Assembly: GCA_946886475.1 (NCBI GenBank)
Contig: CAMPIQ010000032.1
Location: 1-26,882, forward strand
Direction: 5' to 3'
Length of the DNA stretch: 26,882 bases
Origin: an uncultured Chitinophagales bacterium
GTDB taxonomy: Bacteria; Bacteroidota; Bacteroidia; Chitinophagales; Chitinophagaceae
The position numbers and the translations under genes were made by a program. Below the pieces are notes generated by a model. The model saw only the letters and a program-made list of their open reading frames with translations, made no database searches and had not been told where the DNA came from. Shown here one piece after another: positions 1 to 6,818 of this stretch; position 1 is the first letter of the stretch, and each line of letters opens with the position of its first letter.

Positions 1-41
1 GTTTTCAAGACCGCCGCATTCGACCGCTCTGCCATCTCTCC
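1..41 (-). tRNA. tRNA-Ser (anticodon UGA), 5' part only
   Basis: Reading the minus strand from base 41, the sequence begins GGAGAGATGGCAGAGCGG and continues through a D-arm to the anticodon loop CTTGAAA. The anticodon TGA lies at bases 7 to 5, which decodes UCA and other UCN serine codons. The start and the D-arm are typical of bacterial tRNA-Ser, a class II tRNA. The window ends just after the anticodon loop, so the long variable arm, the T-arm and the acceptor 3' end are not visible. The identification is by eye from the anticodon and the 5' half. Confidence 0.9.
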
Positions 42-45
42 GGCG

Positions 46-76
46 CAAAAATAGGGGTGCAGCCATTATTGACAAA
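46..76 (-). promoter_or_regulatory. Bacteroidota-type promoter of the tRNA-Ser gene
   Basis: On the minus strand TTTG (76 to 73) is followed by exactly 19 bases and then TATTTTTG (53 to 46). This matches the known Bacteroidota consensus TTTG-N19/21-TAnnTTTG at every fixed position. Only four bases (CGCC) separate the -7 box from the first base of the mature tRNA, so transcription should begin at or within a base or two of the tRNA 5' end. Confidence 0.7.
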
Positions 77-149
77 ATCGATTTTTTACTTAATCAACTA
101 TTTTTCAACTCTTAACAGCATTTCGAAGCCTGAATTACTTAAAATAATA

Positions 150-184
150 TGGCTAATGGCCATTAGCTGATGACCTTTGGCCTG
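150..184. repeat. degenerate 7-base tandem array, 5 units (TGGCYNN)
   Basis: Five consecutive 7-base units can be read: TGGCTAA, TGGCCAT, TAGCTGA, TGACCTT, TGGCCTG. The fixed core is TGGC in the first four positions, with one substitution in two units. The array lies in the spacer between the tRNA and the small membrane-protein gene. The unit is the same as in the array that overlaps the end of mutS2, also five units and 35 bases. Confidence 0.6.
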
Positions 185-255
185 ATCGACGATATGGTAT
201 ATTCAATCAAAAAATTCCTGAAAGGTTTCCACTGAAACGTTTAAGACTGAATAAA

Positions 256-263
256 TAGATTTG
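256..263 (+). promoter_or_regulatory. -7 box TAGATTTG
   Basis: TAGATTTG matches TAnnTTTG fully. No good TTTG -33 box is seen 19-21 bases upstream. The box overlaps a TTG codon at 261 that could otherwise be read as a start of the downstream gene, so a transcript from here would not contain that TTG and would favour ATG 312, with a leader of about 44 bases. Confidence 0.45.
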
Positions 264-311
264 CCGTATGTAATAAGTGCGAACACGTTTCGCTTTCCTG
301 TGCAACAAATT

Positions 312-521
312 ATGAAAGTATATTCCTGGTTCTTTATCATCATCTCCCTGGCCGAACTGGTTTTTTCTGCCGGCTATGTGCTCCTGCGAATGAAATGGGA
401 TAAGATCCTGCTCTGGGGATTCCTTATCTATCTCATTGCCATGATGGCCGGTTATATCAGTTTGCGGATAGAACGCTATAATAAAAAAAAGAAAGCACTG
501 CTTGATTCCCTGCCTGAATAA
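312..521 (+). CDS. small membrane protein, two predicted transmembrane helices, unknown function
   Basis: The protein has 69 residues from ATG 312. It has two hydrophobic stretches, about residues 4-25 (YSWFFIIISLAELVF...) and 30-48 (ILLWGFLIYLIAMMAGY), followed by a basic tail with a KKKK run near the C-terminus. This suggests a small inner-membrane hairpin with its charged tail in the cytoplasm. I do not recognise a family. A longer reading from TTG 261 is possible but that codon lies inside a perfect -7 box, and the extra residues are not hydrophobic or otherwise informative. It stands alone between the tRNA and a spacer. The hydrophobic pattern and clean frame make it likely real. Confidence 0.6.
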   Translation: MKVYSWFFIIISLAELVFSAGYVLLRMKWDKILLWGFLIYLIAMMAGYISLRIERYNKKKKALLDSLPE

Positions 522-844
522 AATTTACCTGTCGCTGAACCTTGCTTTACCTGTTTAGCACAGGCATTTAAAGCAACAAGAGCAATAAAGGCATGATAGT
601 TTATTTTGTCATTCAAATAACCAGATCCCTCCTTCGTCAGAATAAAGCTGAAAGGCTATCGCTCGTGGTTCTTCCTCGCGCATGTATTGAACTACATTCA
701 TAGCGGCTGCTACACTCGTTACCGCAATATGCGGCACAGGCAGCATGACAAGATTTTAAATTTCGCGAATGGTTTGACTAATTTTATTTATGTATTTAGT
801 AGCTTATTAGTTGACAAGCGCAGCAGATGCGTGAACATTATCCA
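522..844. other. spacer of 323 bases with one weak small ORF
   Basis: No convincing gene. The minus strand holds an ATG-initiated frame from 746 to 609 (45 residues, beginning MLPVPHIAVTSVAAAM and ending GGIWLFE) whose GC content and codon choice look more coding than the flanks. It lies downstream of the DUF1080 gene in the same direction. It may be a small gene, a remnant, or chance. A weak 5-bp inverted repeat (CCTGT/ACAGG, 550-564) follows it. No RNA gene or mobile element is recognised. Confidence 0.35.
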
Positions 845-1585
845 CTACAGTTTCCTGATCATAATATTCCTGAACCATACATTATCACCATGGTCCTGCA
901 AGGCGATCTTTCCTTTTTTATAGGTGCCAAAATCAGGCATGGATTTAAACTTGCTTCTCGAAACCATCAACTTCCAGTTCTCATCCCACATGGTGGTCTT
1001 TAAAGTACTTTGTCCATTCATCCTGAATTCAAGCTGGCCGTTATTGGCAATGATCTCCACTTCATTCCATTCACCCGGAGGCCTGGTTGCTTCCCTGGCA
1101 ATTACCAGATCGTACAGGTCGCCCGAGCGGTGAGAAGCGATCTTTCCATCAGGATGACCGGGTTCAGTAGCACTGCCATTATCCAACACCTGCATTTCCG
1201 GACCTGTCTCCCATGGGTATTTATATTTTGAAGGATCCTCATGAATGTAAAATATGATCCCGCTGTTTCCTTTGGGTGCGATCTTCCATTCCAATTTGAG
1301 GTGAAAGTTTTCGAATTCCATATCCGTAACAATATCTCCACCTTCCGCCGTCTGCCATTCTTTTTTTGCAGCTGCGTCCAGGCGCAATGCACCATCCTCA
1401 ATTTTCCATGCTTTGCCAATGGTGTTTTTACCATAGGTATGCCACCCTGCTGTTGTTTTACCATCGAATAATGAGATCCATTCTCCGGTCTTTGCTGCAT
1501 TATTATTGTTATTCATCTGGTTCTGTTTGGTGGAATTACATGCTATAAATAATACTGCCGAAAAATAAAAAATCAGTTTATACAT
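845..1585 (-). CDS. DUF1080 / 3-keto-disaccharide hydrolase-type lipoprotein
   Basis: The protein has 246 residues. The N-terminus is a lipoprotein signal with the lipobox FIAC at Cys16, followed by an Asn-rich linker and one DUF1080 (3-keto-disaccharide hydrolase, concanavalin-like) domain from about residue 35 to the end. Visible family features are SLFDGKTTAGWH near the start, GNSGIIFYIHE, GPEMQVLD, the PPGEWNEVEI strand, and LQDHGDNVWFRNI at the C-terminus. Characterised members act on 3-keto-glycosides, breaking the glycosidic bond of sugars already oxidised at C3. It is the last gene of the minus group, four bases after the cytochrome c gene, so it is probably cotranscribed with a sugar oxidoreductase, an isomerase and the cytochrome. 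Location would be periplasmic or outer-membrane anchored. The exact substrate cannot be read from the sequence. Confidence 0.85.
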   Translation of the reverse strand: MYKLIFYFSAVLFIACNSTKQNQMNNNNNAAKTGEWISLFDGKTTAGWHTYGKNTIGKAWKIEDGALRLDAAAKKEWQTAEGGDIVTDMEFENFHLKLEWKIAPKGNSGIIFYIHEDPSKYKYPWETGPEMQVLDNGSATEPGHPDGKIASHRSGDLYDLVIAREATRPPGEWNEVEIIANNGQLEFRMNGQSTLKTTMWDENWKLMVSRSKFKSMPDFGTYKKGKIALQDHGDNVWFRNIMIRKL

Positions 1586-1589
1586 AATC

Positions 1590-1964
1590 CTATTTTTTTA
1601 ATGATAATACATATTTTACCATAGTCCTGGCATCCTCTTTAGATAAATTGGGATGGGGTATCATGGGAACGCCGCCCCAAATGCCCTGGCTTCCATCCAT
1701 TATTCTTTGTGCAAGCGTATCCACCACCCCTGGATCGTTTTTATATTTTTCCGCAATGGCTTCATAAGCCGGACCTACAAGGGTTTCGCTCACCTTGTGA
1801 CATTGCAGGCAATTATTTTGAGTAATCAATTCCAGGCCTCTTTCTTCTTCCGCACTCATTTTTACTTCGCTGTTGTTTGCTTTTTCAGGTGTCTGCTCAT
1901 TTCCATTACTGTTACACGCAATAACAAGAGCAATGACCGATACTATTAAAATTGCTTTTTTCAT
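1590..1964 (-). CDS. lipoprotein cytochrome c, single haem
   Basis: The protein has 124 residues. A signal with lipobox VIAC (Cys17) is followed by a charged linker and a class I cytochrome c domain. The haem site is C52-L-Q-C55-H56, and Met101 in GGVPMIPHP is the likely sixth ligand. The stretch NNCLQCHKVSETLVGPAY is typical of small cytochrome c domains that accept electrons from periplasmic dehydrogenases. It lies 13 bases after the isomerase gene and 4 bases before the DUF1080 gene. In known glucoside 3-dehydrogenase systems a cytochrome c takes electrons from the GMC flavoprotein; here the GMC gene is in the divergent group about 5 kb away, so this partner role is inferred. Confidence 0.88.
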   Translation of the reverse strand: MKKAILIVSVIALVIACNSNGNEQTPEKANNSEVKMSAEEERGLELITQNNCLQCHKVSETLVGPAYEAIAEKYKNDPGVVDTLAQRIMDGSQGIWGGVPMIPHPNLSKEDARTMVKYVLSLKK

Positions 1965-1977
1965 TCCGGTTGATTAT

Positions 1978-3033
1978 TTATTTAAGTCCAAGAATTTTTT
2001 TATTCAGTTCTACATCTGCACCTGCCCCAGCAAAATCATCAAATGCTTTATCCGTAACACGGATGATATGATCATTTATGAATTGCGCTCCTTCCCTTGC
2101 TCCGTCTTCCGGATGTTTTATGCAACACTCCCACTCCATCACCGCCCATCCTTTATAACCATATTGTGTGAGCTTGCTGAATATGCTTTTGAAATCCACC
2201 TGCCCGTCACCGGGAGACCGATACCTTCCTGCACGGTTCAGCCAACTTTGATACCCACCGAATGTTCCCTGTTTACCGGTTGGGTTGAATTCGGCATCCT
2301 TTACATGAAAGGCCCTGATGCGTTCATGATAATGATCGATGTATTGAAGATAATCCAGCTGCTGTAAAACAAAATGTGAGGGATCATAAAGTAAACAGGC
2401 CCTAGGGTGTTGGTTTACTTTATCCAAAAACATTTCATAGGTTATGCCATCAAACAGGTCTTCACCCGGATGAATCTCATAACATACATCTACTCCGCAT
2501 TCATCAAAATAATTTAAAATGGGTGTCCATCTTTTCGCGAGTTCCTTAAATCCTTCTTCCACCAGACCCTCCGGCCTTTGTGGCCAGGGATGGAACGTAT
2601 GCCATAATAAGGCACCGCTGAAAGATGGGCAGGCTGTCAATTCCAGGTTCTGCGATGCTTTTGCGGCATATCTCATTTGCTGAATGGCCCATTCTGTTCT
2701 GGCGCTGCTGTTATTTTTTACCTGTGCAGGAGCAAAGGCATCAAAGAGGTCATCATAAGCCGGATGAACAGCTATCAGCTGACCTATCAGATGCGTAGCC
2801 AGCTCTGTGATCTCCAGTCCCCTTTCTTTTGTCCTTCCTTTCAATTCATCTGCATAGGTTTTGCTTTCAGCTGCTTTTTGAAGATCAATGCACCGGGCAT
2901 CCCATACAGGAATTTGCACTCCTTTAAAACCTAGTGAGCCGGCCCACTGGCAAATGGAATCCATTTCATTGAAGGGTGCCTGTTCGCCAAGAAACTGTGC
3001 AAGGAATATTCCAGGACCTTTGATAGTTGTCAT
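1978..3033 (-). CDS. sugar phosphate isomerase/epimerase family TIM barrel (cytoplasmic)
   Basis: The protein has 351 residues from ATG 3033. It is a xylose-isomerase-like TIM barrel of the AP endonuclease family 2 superfamily. The usual metal-binding set is visible as Glu186 (VCYEIHPGE), Asp217 (LLYDPSH), His243 (AFHVKD) and Glu300 (AVMEWE). There is no signal peptide, so it should act in the cytoplasm, unlike the two Tat-type TIM barrels of the plus group. Such enzymes isomerise or epimerise keto sugars. The frame is open a further 28 codons upstream and would overlap the preceding Gfo/Idh gene, but that extension looks non-coding and contains a small 7-base repeat. Substrate unknown; a 3-keto sugar or its product fits the context. 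Confidence 0.85.
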   Translation of the reverse strand: MTTIKGPGIFLAQFLGEQAPFNEMDSICQWAGSLGFKGVQIPVWDARCIDLQKAAESKTYADELKGRTKERGLEITELATHLIGQLIAVHPAYDDLFDAFAPAQVKNNSSARTEWAIQQMRYAAKASQNLELTACPSFSGALLWHTFHPWPQRPEGLVEEGFKELAKRWTPILNYFDECGVDVCYEIHPGEDLFDGITYEMFLDKVNQHPRACLLYDPSHFVLQQLDYLQYIDHYHERIRAFHVKDAEFNPTGKQGTFGGYQSWLNRAGRYRSPGDGQVDFKSIFSKLTQYGYKGWAVMEWECCIKHPEDGAREGAQFINDHIIRVTDKAFDDFAGAGADVELNKKILGLK

Positions 3034-3053
3034 TAATAAATGATTTCGGTTAG

Positions 3054-3067
3054 TTTGACATTTGACC
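3054..3067. repeat. two 7-base units (TTTGACA, TTTGACC)
   Basis: Two adjacent units TTTGACA and TTTGACC lie in the 62-base gap between the Gfo/Idh gene and the isomerase gene, about 20 bases upstream of the isomerase start. The unit resembles the TTTRAAC unit of the two arrays in the plus group but lies in the opposite orientation relative to transcription. Two units alone could be chance; the position and likeness to the others make it worth recording. Confidence 0.35.
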
Positions 3068-3095
3068 CTTCCTTCATCAGGGCATGCTTTTGAAT

Positions 3096-4253
3096 TCATA
3101 CTCCAAACCTGGTCCACTTTTCCTCCGACTTACCTGATGCAATTACAGTATCAATAAAGGCCATACCCCTCACCCCGTCTTCCACCGAAGGAAAATCAAG
3201 CCATTCCGGTTTTGGTTTTACTCCATTGATCCTGGCTTTTACACAGAAAGCAAAATTGCGGTAATGGTTTGCAAAAGCTTCTATGAAACCTTCAGGATGT
3301 CCTGCTGGTGTTCTTGTATTGTGTTTGGCCACCTCGCTCAGATATCCATTGCCCGCTCTTAATATTTGAGCAGGTGCATCCGGCCATTTCATGATCAAAC
3401 TATTCGGGTCGGAATGTTTCCATTCCATTCCACCTTTTTCGCCATATATTTTAATGGTGAGCTCATTTTCTTCTCCGGTCAAAACCTGTGAGGCCACCAA
3501 TACCCCCGATGCACCATTGTTAAACCTTAACAAGACGGCACCATCATCATCAAGTTGTCTTCCTTCCACTACAATATTAATATCGGCACAGATATTTACC
3601 ACCTGTAATCCCGAAATATATTCCGCAAGGTGAAAGGCATGCGTTCCAATATCTCCCATAGCACCGGCCTTTCCACTCCTGGAGGGATCCGTTCTCCATG
3701 AAGCCTGTTTTTGTCCGGGCCTGGATTCCAGAAATTCACTCAGCCAGCCCTGAGGATAGGTTACAAAAATTTTACGGATGTTTCCAATCGCATTTTTTCT
3801 TATTCTTTCCCTGGCTTCCTTTATCATTGGGTATCCGGAATAAGTATGGGTAAGGCAAAAATAATTTCCCGTTGTACCTACAATGGCCTTCAGTTTTTTT
3901 GCTTCCTCAAGATCAAAGGTCATTGGTTTATCCAGCACCACATGAAATCCATTTTCCAGAGCCATTTTTGCAGGATCAAAATGAACATGATTGGGTGTAA
4001 CGATTGAAACAAAATCCATTCTTTGATCTGCCGGTAATTTCTTTTCCGTTAAGATCATTTCCTGATAATTTCCATAGACCCTGTTGGCGGGAAGATAAAG
4101 TTGCTCACCAGCCAGTTTTGATTTTTGAGGATCGGCGCTGAAAGCCCCACATACAAGTTCAATGTCCCCATCCATAAAAGCTGCTGTTCTGTGCACCGCA
4201 CCGATAAATGCACCCGGACCACCACCGATCATGCCCATTCTTATTTTTCGCAT
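3096..4253 (-). CDS. Gfo/Idh/MocA family oxidoreductase (cytoplasmic)
   Basis: The protein has 385 residues. It has an N-terminal Rossmann fold with an unusual nucleotide loop, MIGGGPGAFIGAVH (residues 8-21), and a C-terminal Gfo/Idh alpha/beta domain. The family EKP motif appears as Asp108-Lys109-Pro110 (VVLDKPMTFD), with Lys109 the expected catalytic residue. The second conserved block is GDIGTHAFHLAEY, with Asp201, His205 and His208. No signal peptide is present. It is the first gene of the minus group, divergent from the MFS permease across 283 bases. Such enzymes oxidise or reduce a sugar hydroxyl or ketone with NAD(P). In this locus it may reduce or oxidise at C3; the direction is not visible. 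Confidence 0.88.
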   Translation of the reverse strand: MRKIRMGMIGGGPGAFIGAVHRTAAFMDGDIELVCGAFSADPQKSKLAGEQLYLPANRVYGNYQEMILTEKKLPADQRMDFVSIVTPNHVHFDPAKMALENGFHVVLDKPMTFDLEEAKKLKAIVGTTGNYFCLTHTYSGYPMIKEARERIRKNAIGNIRKIFVTYPQGWLSEFLESRPGQKQASWRTDPSRSGKAGAMGDIGTHAFHLAEYISGLQVVNICADINIVVEGRQLDDDGAVLLRFNNGASGVLVASQVLTGEENELTIKIYGEKGGMEWKHSDPNSLIMKWPDAPAQILRAGNGYLSEVAKHNTRTPAGHPEGFIEAFANHYRNFAFCVKARINGVKPKPEWLDFPSVEDGVRGMAFIDTVIASGKSEEKWTRFGV

Positions 4254-4536
4254 TGTGTTTTGGGATTAGTTGCCTGGTTGATTAAGTTGCTAAAGTTAAC
4301 ACTGGAAATGTATAAACCCGTCAACCCATCAACTTATCATTCTTATCATGTAGCCAGCCTGCGCTTCCAAAAAAATTCCTTCTCAATTAAAATGTCAAAT
4401 GAAATTTAATGCTACATTTAAAGGCCACTGTTGATATGATAGAATGAATTAATTTAATTGCCTGTTCATGATATTTTTTCAACAACAACCGGTACTGTTT
4501 TAACAACGAATCATTTTAAAACATAACAAACTGCTG
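4254..4536. other. divergent control region of the sugar locus
   Basis: This AT-rich spacer must hold the promoters of both gene groups. On the minus strand TAACTTTA (4298-4291) and on the plus strand TACATTTA (4412-4419) each match TAnnTTTG with only the last base changed; neither has a clear TTTG -33 box at 19-21 bases. An 8-base repeat lies at 4315-4338. No palindrome typical of a LacI/GntR operator stood out by eye, and no regulator gene is present in the locus. Confidence 0.4.
4315..4338. repeat. 8-base tandem repeat, 3 units (AACCCGTC)
   Basis: AACCCGTC, AACCCATC and AACTTATC follow each other directly, and a fourth related piece (ATTCTTATC) follows with one extra base. Unlike the other arrays of this window the period is 8, not 7. 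It lies in the divergent control region of the sugar locus. Confidence 0.5.
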
Positions 4537-5808
4537 ATGAAATCAACCACCTATGCCCAGCTTTCCTTCATGATGTTTTTAAATTTTTTTATCTGGGGCG
4601 CCTGGTTCGTTACACTCGGAACTTTTTTAGGAAATAATCTCGGTGCGGATGGGGATGAATCCGCTAAAGTTTTTTCCACCCAGTCCTGGGGTGCCATTAT
4701 TGCTCCCTTTATCATTGGGCTGATAGCCGACCGTTATATCAATGCAGAAAGGATACTGGGTGTGCTGCACCTGGCAGGTGCGGTGCTTATGTACCAGTTG
4801 TATACAGCTGATAGCATCAGCAGCTTCTATCCCTTTGTATTAGTATACATGATCCTTTATATGCCTACACTGGCACTGGTAAATTCAGTTTCATTCAGGC
4901 AAATGAAAGATCCTGAAAAGTCATTTTCCGGCATCAGGATCTGGGGTACCATTGGCTGGATTGTGGCTGGCTTACTTATCAGTTTTTATTTCCATTGGGA
5001 TAATGCGGAAAATGTTAAGCAGGGTCTTTTAAAAAATACTTTCCTTATGGCTGGTATTGCCTCTGCTGTTCTTGGCCTGTTCAGTTTTACGCTGCCTAAA
5101 ACACCACCTTCAAAAAATACGGGAGAAAAGGTAAGTATCAAAGAAATCCTGGGGCTCGATGCCCTGAAACTTCTTAAGGACAGAAACTTCGCGGTCTTTT
5201 TTATTGCTTCCGTTTTGATTTGTATTCCGCTGGCATTTTATTATATGAATGCCAATCCTTTCCTTTCAAATGTTGGAATGGAAAACCCAACTGGTAAAAT
5301 GACGATCGGTCAAATTTCTGAAGTATTATTTCTTTTATTGCTTCCTGTTTTTTTTAGCCGTTTTGGTTTTAAAAAAACCATCCTTGTTGGCATGTTTGCC
5401 TGGGCATTGCGATATGTTTTATTTGCCTATGGCAATGCAGGCGAACTAAGTTTTATGCTGATCATTGGCATTGCACTGCATGGCATTTGTTATGATTTTT
5501 TCTTTGTATCGGGACAGATCTATACCAATGCGAGAGCCGGAGAAAGATATAAAAGCTCTGCGCAGGGCCTGATCACTTTAGCCACTTATGGTATCGGCAT
5601 GCTGATAGGTTTTGAAATTGCAGGTGCTGTAACAGATGCATATAAACTTGGTGAAAAATCTTTTAATTACGAAATGGTCTGGACCATTCCCGCAGGTATT
5701 GCTTTTGCGGTTATGCTTTTATTCCTTGCCCTGTTCAGGGATGAAAAGAAAAGAGCTGTCAATTCAACAGATGCAGAAAAAGGGCTGTCTTCAACGTCTA
5801 TTTCTTAA
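4537..5808 (+). CDS. MFS permease, nucleoside:H+ symporter (NupG-like) family
   Basis: The protein has 423 residues and about twelve hydrophobic segments. The start MKSTTYAQLSFMMFLNFFIWGAWF and the block IAPFIIGLIADRYINAERIL are characteristic of the nucleoside:H+ symporter branch of the major facilitator superfamily, whose Bacteroidota members often lie beside Gfo/Idh and isomerase genes and probably carry sugars rather than nucleosides. IRIWGTIGWIVAGL is another family block (about residues 133-146). It opens the plus gene group; the next gene begins 11 bases after its stop. In the model for this locus it would bring the oxidised or cleaved sugar from the periplasm into the cytoplasm. Substrate is not predictable from sequence alone. 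Confidence 0.85.
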   Translation: MKSTTYAQLSFMMFLNFFIWGAWFVTLGTFLGNNLGADGDESAKVFSTQSWGAIIAPFIIGLIADRYINAERILGVLHLAGAVLMYQLYTADSISSFYPFVLVYMILYMPTLALVNSVSFRQMKDPEKSFSGIRIWGTIGWIVAGLLISFYFHWDNAENVKQGLLKNTFLMAGIASAVLGLFSFTLPKTPPSKNTGEKVSIKEILGLDALKLLKDRNFAVFFIASVLICIPLAFYYMNANPFLSNVGMENPTGKMTIGQISEVLFLLLLPVFFSRFGFKKTILVGMFAWALRYVLFAYGNAGELSFMLIIGIALHGICYDFFFVSGQIYTNARAGERYKSSAQGLITLATYGIGMLIGFEIAGAVTDAYKLGEKSFNYEMVWTIPAGIAFAVMLLFLALFRDEKKRAVNSTDAEKGLSSTSIS

Positions 5809-5819
5809 ATTGTAAGCAA

Positions 5820-6704
5820 ATGAAAACCACCAGGAGGAAAATAATCAAAGACCTGTTGCTGACAGGAACGGCAGTTACCATGGTTCCATCTATTTCTCTT
5901 GCGGCATGCAATGATCCTAAAAGAAATGGCCTGAAAAAAAATATAAGCCATTCCGTTTGCAGGTGGACATATAATTTTCTGGACCTTGATGAATTGTGCA
6001 CCACAGTAAAGAATATTGGATTCTCAGCCATTGACCTTGTGGGTCCCAAAGAATGGAACATCCTCAAAAAGCATAATGTAGACTCTTCCATGTGTAATGG
6101 CGCAGAGATCAGTCTTACTGAAGGCTGGAATGACCCACAATACCATTCCATTCTGATTAAAAATTATACAGAACACATTAACCTTGTTGCTGCCGCAGGA
6201 TATAAAAACCTCATATGCTTCAGTGGTAACAGAAAAGGAATGGATGATGAAACGGGACTGAATAATTGTGTTGAAGGATTGAAGCAGGTGATGTCACTGG
6301 CAGAAAAAAAAGGGGTGGTGATACAAATGGAATTATTCAACAGCAAGATCAACCATCCCGATTACATGTGCGATAAAAGCGCCTGGGGGATTGAACTTTG
6401 TAAAAGGCTTGGTTCGCCCAATTTCAAATTGCTTTATGACATCTACCACATGCAGATCAATGAAGGAGATATCATACGCACCATAAAAGACCATCATCCT
6501 TATTTTGGGCATTACCATACGGCCGGCGTACCGGGAAGAAACGAAATAGATGAAACCCAGGAACTTTATTACCCTGCTATCATGAAAGCTATTTTATCAA
6601 CCGGGTACAAAGGATATGTAGCGCAGGAATTTATTCCCACCGGAAAGGACAATGAAGCAAAGGTTTCAGCGTTGAGAAAAGCAGTGGGTATTTGTGATGT
6701 TTAA
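5820..6704 (+). CDS. Tat-type TIM-barrel isomerase lipoprotein (hydroxypyruvate isomerase-like)
   Basis: The protein has 294 residues. Arg5-Arg6 (TTRRKIIKDLLLTG) plus a hydrophobic stretch form a twin-arginine signal, and SLAAC at residues 26-30 can act as a lipobox, so the mature protein would be a folded, exported lipoprotein. The TIM barrel resembles hydroxypyruvate isomerase/sugar isomerase proteins. Metal-site residues are Glu171 (VIQMELFNSK), Asp207 (LLYDIYHMQ), His233 (GHYHTAGVPG) and Glu270 (VAQEFIP). Export of an isomerase implies that its sugar substrate is made outside the cytoplasm, in line with periplasmic oxidation by the GMC enzyme. It is followed by a 114-base gap that holds a 7-base array. 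Confidence 0.85.
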   Translation: MKTTRRKIIKDLLLTGTAVTMVPSISLAACNDPKRNGLKKNISHSVCRWTYNFLDLDELCTTVKNIGFSAIDLVGPKEWNILKKHNVDSSMCNGAEISLTEGWNDPQYHSILIKNYTEHINLVAAAGYKNLICFSGNRKGMDDETGLNNCVEGLKQVMSLAEKKGVVIQMELFNSKINHPDYMCDKSAWGIELCKRLGSPNFKLLYDIYHMQINEGDIIRTIKDHHPYFGHYHTAGVPGRNEIDETQELYYPAIMKAILSTGYKGYVAQEFIPTGKDNEAKVSALRKAVGICDV

Positions 6705-6790
6705 GATAGATAGTAATTGAATTGATGCAATTAATCAGGAAAATAAACTAATCATTACTTAAATAAAATTTAGAGTACAGGGGTGCTGAC

Positions 6791-6811
6791 TTTGAACTTT
6801 AAACTTTGAAC
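6791..6811. repeat. 7-base tandem array, 3 units (TTTRAAC), before the GMC gene
   Basis: TTTGAAC, TTTAAAC and TTTGAAC follow each other, then TTAATTT runs directly into the ATG at 6819. The same unit in four copies precedes the gene for the probable small subunit of the same enzyme at 10013. The array fills the end of an unusually long gap (114 bases) within a gene group whose other junctions are 2 to 12 bases except the second array-bearing one. Confidence 0.65.
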
Positions 6812-6818
6812 TTAATTT

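Noticed and set aside
261..311. TTG 261 as start of the small membrane protein
   Set aside because: It overlaps a perfect -7 box and adds residues without signal or membrane character; ATG 312 gives a normal membrane start.
3034..3117. 28-codon upstream extension of the cytoplasmic TIM-barrel gene
   Set aside because: It overlaps the previous gene, contains a repeat, and the family begins near ATG 3033.
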